Shown in pieces: positions 41,080 to 48,861 of a stretch of DNA of 64,000 nt (positions are counted from its first letter, which is position 1; each line of letters starts with the position of its first letter). The DNA lies in contig DATCFY010000205.1 in NCBI GenBank assembly GCA_036509255.1, positions 14,424 to 78,423 of the forward strand, in the 5' to 3' direction. Source of the DNA: RYN-230 sp036509255. Lineage in GTDB: Bacteria > Actinomycetota > Actinomycetes > Streptosporangiales > Streptosporangiaceae. The notes below the pieces were generated by a model. That model was not told where the DNA came from, ran no database searches, and saw only the letters and a list, made by a program, of their open reading frames with translations. Made by a program: the position numbers and the translations under genes.

Positions 41080-42474
41080 GTGCGGCGTGCGGCATTGTCG
41101 GCGGGTCTGCTGCTGCTCGCGATCCTGATCCAGCTCACCCTGTTCGACAACGTGCGCCTGCCCGGCGGCGCTGGCCCGGATCTCGTGCTGGTCGTAGTGG
41201 TGGCCCTGGCCCTGACCGGCGGGCCCATGGAAGGCGTCCTGGGCGGCTTCTGCGCCGGGCTCGCCCTGGACGTCGCGCCGCCCGCGACCCACCTGGTGGG
41301 CCAGTACGCGCTGGTCTTCTGCCTGGTCGGGTACGCGGCCGGACGGGTCGGCCGCCACCTCGACGAGACCGCCTGGGTGCCGATCGGCGTGGTTGCCGTC
41401 GGTTCCGCCGTCGGGGAACTCCTCTTCGCGCTGACCGGGATGACCTTCGGGAACCTGGATGTCACCTGGTCCGCGGTCGGCCACGTGCTGCCCGCCTCCG
41501 TCGTCTACGACGTGCTGCTCAGCCCGTTCGTGCTCTACGCCGTGGTCCGGACCAGAGCGCTGGCCACCCCGGCGACGGCGGCCAAGGGCCTGGCCAGCTT
41601 CCCGGGCGGGTCCGCCGGCCAGCTGCTGGGGAAGCCTGGTCTCGCGGCCGCGGCGGCCCTCTTCTCCGGCTCGGGCATGGTGCTCCGAGACAGCGGGACC
41701 GGACGCCCCCCGAAGCTGAGGGCCCGGGTCCTGCGGGCTGGGTCCACCCACGGCGGCTCGGCCAGCGGGACGCGGCCCGCGCCGACCCGGCCGTCCCGGC
41801 CGGTGCATCTGAAGTTCGGCAGCGGGAGCGGGGGTTCTGCCGTGTCCAGCGGGTCGGCCGCGGCGGCCCGGGCCGGGCGCGGGCTGGCGGCCCGGCCAGT
41901 GAACCTGCACCTGGGCAGCAGCCGGAACCGCCAGAACCGGGGGAGAGTCACGCGGCCGCAGGGCGGCGGCGGGATGCCCGCGAAGGCCTTCAGCCATAAC
42001 CGGGGGAACAGGCCAGATGGAACGCGGTCGCAGGGCAGCTGGCAGCGCGGCGGCGGGATTCCTGCCAGCGCCTTCAGCCGGGGCGGCCGGGTCCTGGGAG
42101 ATGGCGGAGGCGGCCGGGCGCTCCGCCCGTCGCGCGGGCCGCGGCTGCGCGGCAGGTCCATGCCGGGCGGGTCGGCCAGCGGAACCCGGGTCGGCGTGCG
42201 GATGGGGGTACGCCCCACCCGGCCGGTGCGGCTGCGGCTGGGGTCGGGCCGGCGCAGCGACGGGGCGATCGGCGGCTCGGTACTCGGCCGACGGGCCCGG
42301 GGTGCCGGGCCGCGGGCCGGGAAGGTGCACTCGCCCCGGTTCCGCGGATCCAAGGCGGGTGCCCTGAGCGGCCGCCGGACCCCGGCCAGGGCCCTGAACG
42401 GCCGCCGTGCGTTCGGCCGCCGCCGGTCGCTGCGGCGGATCTTCGGCAAGCGGACAGGAGGGTTGTCTCGATGA
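41080..42474 (+). CDS. mreD: Rod shape-determining protein MreD with a long basic C-terminal tail
   Basis: Residues 1-160 are a normal MreD: about five membrane helices, with LPGGAGPDLVLVVVVALALT and DVLLSPFVLYAVVRTRAL at the end. Residues 165-464 form a tail of about 300 residues rich in Arg, Gly, Ser and Pro that typical MreD proteins (about 160-200 residues) lack. The tail holds three RPVxLx[FL]GS motifs (240-248, 272-280, 381-389) and two GGSASGTR modules (225-232, 363-370). Two GGG[MI]PA[KS]AFS motifs lie at about 297-305 and 324-333. GTG 41080 follows the mreC stop directly; the stop overlaps the PBP2 start (ATGA). Confidence 0.88.
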   Translation: MRRAALSAGLLLLAILIQLTLFDNVRLPGGAGPDLVLVVVVALALTGGPMEGVLGGFCAGLALDVAPPATHLVGQYALVFCLVGYAAGRVGRHLDETAWVPIGVVAVGSAVGELLFALTGMTFGNLDVTWSAVGHVLPASVVYDVLLSPFVLYAVVRTRALATPATAAKGLASFPGGSAGQLLGKPGLAAAAALFSGSGMVLRDSGTGRPPKLRARVLRAGSTHGGSASGTRPAPTRPSRPVHLKFGSGSGGSAVSSGSAAAARAGRGLAARPVNLHLGSSRNRQNRGRVTRPQGGGGMPAKAFSHNRGNRPDGTRSQGSWQRGGGIPASAFSRGGRVLGDGGGGRALRPSRGPRLRGRSMPGGSASGTRVGVRMGVRPTRPVRLRLGSGRRSDGAIGGSVLGRRARGAGPRAGKVHSPRFRGSKAGALSGRRTPARALNGRRAFGRRRSLRRIFGKRTGGLSR

Positions 42475-44540
42475 TCCCGGCGTCACGGCGCCGCCTTATC
42501 GTGCTGTACGCGATCGTCGCCGCACTGCTGGTCTCGCTCGGCGGCCGGCTCTGGTACCTGCAGGTCATGAACGGCCATAGCTATGTGCAGCTGGCCGCCC
42601 AGGACCAGACGCAGACCGTGATCACGCCTGCGGTGCGCGGCCAGATCCTCGATGACGCGGGCCTGCCCATGGTGGACAACGCCAGCTCCCTGGTGGTCAC
42701 GGTGAACATGATGAACCTGGCCACCCAGAGCGACGGCGGCGCCGCTGTGCTGCGCAAGCTGGCCAGCCTGCTCGGCATGTCCGACAAGCTGCTCACCGAG
42801 AAGGTCCGGCTGTGCAACGCGCACGTGCTGCAGCCGTGCTGGCCAGGCTCGCCGTACCAGCCCATCCCGGTGGCCCAGCATGTCCCGGACTCGATCGCGG
42901 TCCAGATCATGCAGGATCACGCCAAGTTCCCTGGGGTGAGCGCCGGGGTGAACCCGGTGGCCCGGTACCCGCAGCCTGACGGGGCGGACCCGGCGCAGGT
43001 CCTCGGCTACCTCGGCCCGATCAACGCCCAGCAGATGAAGCAGCAGCACCTGCCCTCCACCGGCTTCTCCGGCGTGGACCTGGTCGGCCAGGCGGGCCTG
43101 GAAGCGCAGTACAACAAGGAGCTTGAGGGCACCCCGGGCCAGCAGGTGCTGTCCGTGAACAACGCCGGCCAGCAGCTCGGCCTGGTCCGGAACACCGCGC
43201 CCCGGACCGGTGATGACCTGGTCACCAGCATCAACGCCCGGCTCCAGGGGGACGTGCAGTCGGTGCTGGCCAACACCATTCGCAAGGCGCAGCAGACGGG
43301 CAGCCCCAACGCCACGACCGGCGCGGCGATAGTGCTGACCACCACCGGCCGGGTGGTCGCCATGGCTAGCGCGCCCTCGTATGACCCCAGCGTCTGGACC
43401 GGCGGCATCTCCGAGAAGCAGTACCGGCAGCTGATCAACGGGAACAAGCCGATCCTGAACCGGGTCACCCAGGGCGAGTACGCGCCCGGCTCGACGTTCA
43501 AAGTGACCTCCACCGCGGCTGCGGTCAAGGCCGGGTACAGTCTGGCCGCCACCTACAACTGCCCGGCCTCCTACAACATCGGGGGCCGCTCCTTCCTCAA
43601 CGACGGCCAGAAGAATCTCGGCCAGATGAGCCTGCACGAAGCCCTGGTCATCTCCTGCGACACGGTTTTCTACGAGCTGGCCTACGGCATTTATCAGCAC
43701 GATCATCCCAAATACAATGTCGTCACCAGCCCGAAGGCCCCGATCCAGGAAATGCAGAAAATGGAATTGGGCTGGGGATTCGGCGCGACGCCCGGGATCG
43801 ATCTGCCCGAGCAGGGTGCCGGCAGCATCCCAACCCGGGAATGGTTGTATTACTACTGGAAACAGTACAAGAGCACTTGGTGTAAAGACGGCCGGGCAAA
43901 CGGCACATATGTGCAGCAGATCGAATATCAGGACTGCCATTACGGCAACGTCTGGGAACCGGGCGAGGCGGCGATCGCCGCCATCGGCCAGGGCTACATC
44001 TCGGTCACCCCGCTCCAGCTCGCCGACGCCTACGTGGCGCTGGCCAACGGGGGCAAGCTGTACAGCCCCCGGATCGGCGAGGCGATCGTCAGCCCCACCG
44101 GGCAGGTGGTGCGGAAGATCAAGCCGAAACTGATCCGCCGCCTGCCGGTGGCCGGGAGCACCCTGGCCTACATCCGGAACGCGCTGGCCGACGTGACCAC
44201 GGGAGCGGGCACCGCGGCGGCCGCGTTCGGCGGTTTTCCGCGGAGCCAGGTCTGCGTGGCGGGCAAGACGGGTACGGCTGAGGTGTTCAACAGCTCGGTG
44301 ACCTCAGTCTTCGCGTCCTATGCGCCGTGCAACAACCCGAAATACGTGGTGGTGGTCATGATCCCGGACTCCAACTACGGGGCTGAGGTGGCCGCCCCCG
44401 CGGTCCGCCAGATCTACGACGACATCTACGGGCTGGAGGGCCACAAGGCGGCGTTTCCCGGCGGGACCCTGCCCCGCAGGCTGCCGACGATCTCCCCGGG
44501 CGGCACTATCACCGCCCCCGCGGGCTTCGGGGGCTCCTGA
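42471..44540 (+). CDS. mrdA: Penicillin-binding protein 2 (elongation-type transpeptidase)
   Basis: A 689-residue class B PBP. It has an N-terminal membrane anchor (LIVLYAIVAALLVSLGG), a PBP dimerisation domain with VRGQILDDAGLPMVDN, and the transpeptidase with catalytic S341-TF-K344, S395-C-D397 and K599-TGTAE. It crosslinks peptidoglycan with RodA. Around residues 405-490 there is an insert-like stretch with paired cysteines and lower GC content. Start and stop both overlap their neighbours (ATGA with mreD, TGATG with rodA). Confidence 0.95.
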   Translation: MIPASRRRLIVLYAIVAALLVSLGGRLWYLQVMNGHSYVQLAAQDQTQTVITPAVRGQILDDAGLPMVDNASSLVVTVNMMNLATQSDGGAAVLRKLASLLGMSDKLLTEKVRLCNAHVLQPCWPGSPYQPIPVAQHVPDSIAVQIMQDHAKFPGVSAGVNPVARYPQPDGADPAQVLGYLGPINAQQMKQQHLPSTGFSGVDLVGQAGLEAQYNKELEGTPGQQVLSVNNAGQQLGLVRNTAPRTGDDLVTSINARLQGDVQSVLANTIRKAQQTGSPNATTGAAIVLTTTGRVVAMASAPSYDPSVWTGGISEKQYRQLINGNKPILNRVTQGEYAPGSTFKVTSTAAAVKAGYSLAATYNCPASYNIGGRSFLNDGQKNLGQMSLHEALVISCDTVFYELAYGIYQHDHPKYNVVTSPKAPIQEMQKMELGWGFGATPGIDLPEQGAGSIPTREWLYYYWKQYKSTWCKDGRANGTYVQQIEYQDCHYGNVWEPGEAAIAAIGQGYISVTPLQLADAYVALANGGKLYSPRIGEAIVSPTGQVVRKIKPKLIRRLPVAGSTLAYIRNALADVTTGAGTAAAAFGGFPRSQVCVAGKTGTAEVFNSSVTSVFASYAPCNNPKYVVVVMIPDSNYGAEVAAPAVRQIYDDIYGLEGHKAAFPGGTLPRRLPTISPGGTITAPAGFGGS

Positions 44541-45733
44541 TGAGCCTCGGTACCCGCGACTTCACCTCGCCGCGCACCCCCAGCTTCGGCCAGAAGCGCC
44601 GGTCGCTGCTGCTCCGGGCGGTGGCCAAGGGCTCGATGCTGCGCCGGTACGACTGGGTCCTGCTGGCGGCGGTGGTGGCGCTCAGCCTGATCGGCACGCT
44701 GCTGGTCTACTCGGCCACCCAGCCGAGCGCGGATCCGCGCAGCTACCTCATCAAGCAGCTGATCAATGTCGCGCTCGGCCTGATCCTCATGGTCGTGGTC
44801 AGCCTGCTGGACTACCGGCAGATCCGGCTGCTCGCCCCGTTCGTCTACGTGGCGTCCGTCCTGGGCCTGCTGGCGGTGCTCACCCCGCTGGGGACCAGCG
44901 TGAGCGGGGCGAAGGCCTGGATCAACCTGCCCGCGGGCTTCCAGGTGGAGCCCTCGGAGTTCGCCAAGATCGGGCTCATCCTGGTCATCGCCGTCGTCTT
45001 CGGCGAACTGCGGGACAGTGGCCGGGTGCCCGGCCCGAGGCACGCCGCCGGGGTGATAGCGCTCGCGCTGATCCCGGTGGCGCTGGTGGAACGCGAGCCG
45101 GCCCTCGGCGTGATCATCCTACTGCTGCTGATCACGGCCGGCATGATCGCGCTGTGCGGGCTGCGGCTGCGCTGGGTGGCCGGAATGGCCGCGGCGGGCG
45201 TGCTCGCCGTGGTGGCCGTGTTCAAGCTGCACCTGCTGCGCAGCTATCAGCTGGACCGGCTGACCTCGTTCCTGCATCCCGCGGCGGACCCGTCCGGCCT
45301 TGGGTACGAGACGATCCATTCCAAGATCATGATTGGTTCCGGCGGGATGCTCGGCACCGGCCTGCTGCACGGCCCGCTGGTCACCGCGAGCTTCGTGCCC
45401 AACCAGCAGACCGACTTCATCTTCAGCGTCGCGGGCGAGGAAGTCGGCTTCGCCGGCTGTGCCGTCATCATCGCCCTGCTGGCGGTGCTGATCTTCCGCG
45501 CGCTGCGCATTGCCTCCCGCGCTGACGACCAGTTCGGGCTGCTGGTCGCCTCCGGCATCGCGCTGTGGTTCGGGCTGCAGGCCTTCATCAACATCGGGAT
45601 GACCATCGGGATCATGCCGGTGACCGGCCTGCCGCTGCCGTTCGTGTCCTACGGCGGGTCGGCCATGTTCGCGGACATGATCGCGATAGGCGTGCTCCAG
45701 TCGGTGCACCGGCGGCATCCGGTCTTCGGCTGA
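44540..45733 (+). CDS. rodA: Rod shape-determining protein RodA (SEDS glycosyltransferase)
   Basis: A 397-residue polytopic protein, about ten helices, of the FtsW/RodA/SpoVE family. Signatures: GAKAWINLPAGFQVEPSEFAKIG and ITGLPLPFVSYGG-type segment (VTGLPLPFVSYGGSAMFAD). It polymerises lipid II with PBP2. ATG overlaps the PBP2 stop by one base, so the pair is translationally coupled. A hairpin follows the stop. Confidence 0.95.
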   Translation: MSLGTRDFTSPRTPSFGQKRRSLLLRAVAKGSMLRRYDWVLLAAVVALSLIGTLLVYSATQPSADPRSYLIKQLINVALGLILMVVVSLLDYRQIRLLAPFVYVASVLGLLAVLTPLGTSVSGAKAWINLPAGFQVEPSEFAKIGLILVIAVVFGELRDSGRVPGPRHAAGVIALALIPVALVEREPALGVIILLLLITAGMIALCGLRLRWVAGMAAAGVLAVVAVFKLHLLRSYQLDRLTSFLHPAADPSGLGYETIHSKIMIGSGGMLGTGLLHGPLVTASFVPNQQTDFIFSVAGEEVGFAGCAVIIALLAVLIFRALRIASRADDQFGLLVASGIALWFGLQAFINIGMTIGIMPVTGLPLPFVSYGGSAMFADMIAIGVLQSVHRRHPVFG

Positions 45734-45737
45734 ACCA

Positions 45738-45765
45738 CTGGCCGGGGGCCGTCCCCCCGGGCCAG
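45738..45765 (+). terminator. Terminator hairpin after rodA
   Basis: CTGGCCGGGGG (45738-45748) pairs with CCCCCCGGGCCAG (45753-45765) with one bulge and a short loop. It separates the mre-rod operon from the leaderless radical SAM gene. Confidence 0.6.
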
Positions 45766-45774
45766 CAGACCACC

Positions 45775-45780
45775 TAAGCT
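45775..45780 (+). promoter_or_regulatory. -10 element TAAGCT of a leaderless radical SAM transcript
   Basis: TAAGCT ends 6 nt before the ATG at 45787 with no ribosome binding site between them, as expected for a leaderless mRNA. Confidence 0.5.
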
Positions 45781-45786
45781 GTCAGG

Positions 45787-47739
45787 ATGCCTGTGGAATC
45801 GGTCTACCCCCGCTTGGAGCCCCTGCTGCCCCAGGTGCGCAAGCCGATCCAGTACGTCGGCGGCGAGCTGAACTCTGTGGTCCAGGACTGGGACGCGGCC
45901 GAGGTCCGCTGGGCCCTGATGTACCCGGACGCCTACGAGGTCGGCGTGCCCAACCAGGGGATCCAGATCCTGTACGAGGTCCTGAACGAGTGTGACGGCG
46001 TGCTCGCCGAGCGCACCTACAGCGTCTGGCCGGACCTGGAAGGCCTGATGCGCGAGCACGGGATCCCGCAGTTCACCGTGGACGGTCACCGCCCGGTAGC
46101 GGCCTTCGACGTGCTCGGCGTCAGCTTCGCCACCGAGCTCTGCTACACGAACCTGCTGTCCGCCCTCGACCTGGCGGGCATCCCGCTGTCGGCCGCGGAC
46201 CGGGACGAGCGGCATCCGCTGGTGCTGGCCGGCGGGCACGCGGCCTTCAACCCGGAACCAGTCGCGGAATTCCTCGACGGCGCGGTGCTCGGCGACGGTG
46301 AGCAGGCCGTGCTGGCCATCTCTGAGCTGATCAAGGACTGGAAGCAGGCCGGGCAGCCCGGCGGCCGCGACGGCCTGCTGTTCCGCCTGGCCACCGAGGC
46401 CGGGGTCTACGTGCCCCGCTTCTACGACGTGGACTACCTCCCGGACGGCCGGATCAGGCGGGTCGCGCCGAACCGCAGCGGGGTGCCGTTCACCATCCCC
46501 AAGCACACCGTGATGGACCTGGACGAGTGGCCGTACCCGCGTAAGCCGCTGGTGCCGGTGGCCGAGTCCGTGCACGAGCGGTTCAGCGTCGAGATCTTCC
46601 GCGGCTGTACCCGGGGCTGCCGGTTCTGCCAGGCCGGGATGATCACCCGCCCGGTGCGTGAGCGCAGCGTCACCACGGTGGGCGACATGGTCGAGTGCGG
46701 GCTAGCCGAGAGCGGCTTCAGCGAGGTCGGCCTGCTCTCCCTGTCGAGCGCCGACCACAGTGAGATCAACGAGATTGTCACCGGGCTGGCCGACCGGTAC
46801 GAGGGCAGTGCGACCGGGCTCTCCCTCCCGTCTACCCGGGTCGACGCGTTCAATGTGACCCTGGCCAACGAGCTGAGCCGGAACGGCAAGCGGTCCGGGC
46901 TGACCTTCGCGCCCGAAGGCGGCTCGGAGCGCATCCGCAAAGTGATCAACAAGATGGTCACCGAGGACGACCTGATCCGCACGGTCAGCACCGCCTACGC
47001 CAACGGCTGGCGCCAGGTGAAGCTCTACTTCATGTGCGGCCTGCCCACCGAGACGGATGAGGACGTGCTGGCCATCGCCGACCTGGCCCGCCGCGTCATC
47101 CAGGCCGGGCGGGAGGCAACGGGCCGCAAGGACATCCGGTGCACCGTGTCGATCGGCGGTTTCGTGCCCAAGCCGCACACGCCGTTCCAGTGGGCGGCCC
47201 AGTGTGATGCCGGGACCGTGCACGACCGGCTGCGCCAGCTAGGCGCCGAGCTGCGGTCGGACCGCACATACGGGCGCTCCGTGGGCTTCCGCTACCACGA
47301 CGGCGAGCCGTCGATCATTGAGGGCCTGCTGTCCCGGGGCGACCGGCGGGTGGCCAAAGTGATCAGGGCCGCCTGGCAGGACGGGGCCCGGTTCGACGGC
47401 TGGAGCGAGTACTTCTCGTTCGAGCGCTGGATGGACTCGGCGGAGCGGGCACTGGCCGACGAGCCGGTCGACGTGGCCTGGTACACAACGCGGGAACGCG
47501 AGTACAGCGAGGTCCTGCCCTGGGATCACCTGGATGCTGGCCTGGACCGCGACTGGCTGTGGCAGGACTGGCAGGAGGCCGTCAACCCGGCCGGGGCCGG
47601 CGAGGTCGAGGACTGCCGCTGGACGCCCTGCTACGACTGCGGCGTCTGCCCCACCATGGGCACCGAAATCCAGACCGGTCCCACCGGGCGGACGCTGCTG
47701 CCGCTGACCGTGACCAGCGGCGCGGGAGGCGGCAGCTAG
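45787..47739 (+). CDS. B12-binding-like radical SAM protein (TIGR03960 type)
   Basis: A 650-residue enzyme. The N-terminal 200 residues resemble a cobalamin-binding-like domain (YPDAYEVGVPNQGIQILYEVLN). The radical SAM domain has the 4Fe-4S motif C-x3-C-x2-C in FRGCTRGCRFCQAG (about 273-286), and FAPEGGSERIRKVINK later. A C-terminal cysteine cluster reads WTPCYDCGVC. The family is regularly found directly before the DUF2344 gene, as here with zero spacing. The substrate is unknown; tRNA or ribosome-related modification has been suggested by context. Confidence 0.9.
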   Translation: MPVESVYPRLEPLLPQVRKPIQYVGGELNSVVQDWDAAEVRWALMYPDAYEVGVPNQGIQILYEVLNECDGVLAERTYSVWPDLEGLMREHGIPQFTVDGHRPVAAFDVLGVSFATELCYTNLLSALDLAGIPLSAADRDERHPLVLAGGHAAFNPEPVAEFLDGAVLGDGEQAVLAISELIKDWKQAGQPGGRDGLLFRLATEAGVYVPRFYDVDYLPDGRIRRVAPNRSGVPFTIPKHTVMDLDEWPYPRKPLVPVAESVHERFSVEIFRGCTRGCRFCQAGMITRPVRERSVTTVGDMVECGLAESGFSEVGLLSLSSADHSEINEIVTGLADRYEGSATGLSLPSTRVDAFNVTLANELSRNGKRSGLTFAPEGGSERIRKVINKMVTEDDLIRTVSTAYANGWRQVKLYFMCGLPTETDEDVLAIADLARRVIQAGREATGRKDIRCTVSIGGFVPKPHTPFQWAAQCDAGTVHDRLRQLGAELRSDRTYGRSVGFRYHDGEPSIIEGLLSRGDRRVAKVIRAAWQDGARFDGWSEYFSFERWMDSAERALADEPVDVAWYTTREREYSEVLPWDHLDAGLDRDWLWQDWQEAVNPAGAGEVEDCRWTPCYDCGVCPTMGTEIQTGPTGRTLLPLTVTSGAGGGS

Positions 47740-48861
47740 ATGCCAGCCCCCGGTTCCCCGGGTCAGCCGCCCTCGCCTGGGCCGTCTCAGCCGCCGCCCG
47801 GTGCCCGGCCCCGCAGGCCGTCCGACGGGCCGACACGCGGCGCTGATCAGCCACCCGTCGTCCAGCGGCTTATCGTCCGGTACGCTAAAAGAAGCAGGAT
47901 GCGATTCGCCAGTCACAGAGACATCGCGCGGGCCGTTGAGCGCGGGGTACGCCGGGCACGACTGCCCATTGCGTACTCGGCGGGATTTACGCCCCATCCG
48001 AAGATCTCTTACGCTGGTGCGGCCCCGACGGGGACGGCGAGTGAAGCTGAGTACCTGGAGATTTCGCTGACGGCAGTGTGCGTCGTCTCGGAAGTACGGG
48101 ACCAGCTCAATGCGGCCCTGCCGGACGGGATTGATGTGATAGACGTGACCGAGGAAGCCAGTTCCCTAGGCGCCAAGACGTTCGAGGCGTCCGGGTGGGA
48201 AGTGGCCCTCCCCGGGATCGGGCGAGATGAGGCTGCAGCGGCGGCCGAGGCGTTCCTCGCTCAGGACAGTGTGGAGGTCGAGCGCCTGACCAGCAAAGGA
48301 ATGCGGCGGATGGACGCTCGCGCCGCAGTGGTCACGTTGCAGGCCGACTGGCGGGCCGCGGAAGAGCGGAACGCCGGGTATGCGATACTTCGAATGGTTG
48401 TTCGGCACCTGACACCTGCCGTGCGACCCGATGACATCCTGACTGCACTTCGCCGTGTGGCTGGGCTGGTGCCTTCGTCACCGCCGCTGGTGACCCGGCT
48501 GGCACAAGGACCGCTGGTGGCAGTAGCTGCCGAAGCCGGGCCCGCGGGGCAGAACGCCCCCGCCGGGCTTGCCGAGGATTGGGCGTCCCCTGAGGCGGTA
48601 CCCCCGTTGCACGGGGTCCCGCCGCTCGGGTCCCAGTCCACCGGACAGAGCGCGGCGCAGGAACATGTTGAGACAACGCGCCCGGGAGCGCGGCCGGCCA
48701 CGCTGGCTGACGCGATCCCCGTGAGCGCGTACGACCAGCTCCCGCGCGGAGCGGAGGGTTCCGAGCGAACCCACGCGCCCGGGAGCCTGACGGGAGATAG
48801 CCCGGATGCTCGAAACCGAGCTGAACGATTCACAGCAGAACGAGACAGCGCACGACGGTGA
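47740..48861 (+). CDS. DUF2344 (TIGR03936) protein
   Basis: A 373-residue protein. The DUF2344 domain (about 42-230) contains YAKRSRMRFASHRDIARAVERG and LPIAYSAGFTPHPKISYAG. The first 40 residues are Pro-rich, and the last about 120 residues are low-complexity. It is the usual partner of the radical SAM gene, fused to it in some bacteria. The start codon abuts the upstream stop and the 3' end overlaps the RNase E/G gene by 56 bp. Function unknown. Confidence 0.88.
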   Translation: MPAPGSPGQPPSPGPSQPPPGARPRRPSDGPTRGADQPPVVQRLIVRYAKRSRMRFASHRDIARAVERGVRRARLPIAYSAGFTPHPKISYAGAAPTGTASEAEYLEISLTAVCVVSEVRDQLNAALPDGIDVIDVTEEASSLGAKTFEASGWEVALPGIGRDEAAAAAEAFLAQDSVEVERLTSKGMRRMDARAAVVTLQADWRAAEERNAGYAILRMVVRHLTPAVRPDDILTALRRVAGLVPSSPPLVTRLAQGPLVAVAAEAGPAGQNAPAGLAEDWASPEAVPPLHGVPPLGSQSTGQSAAQEHVETTRPGARPATLADAIPVSAYDQLPRGAEGSERTHAPGSLTGDSPDARNRAERFTAERDSARR

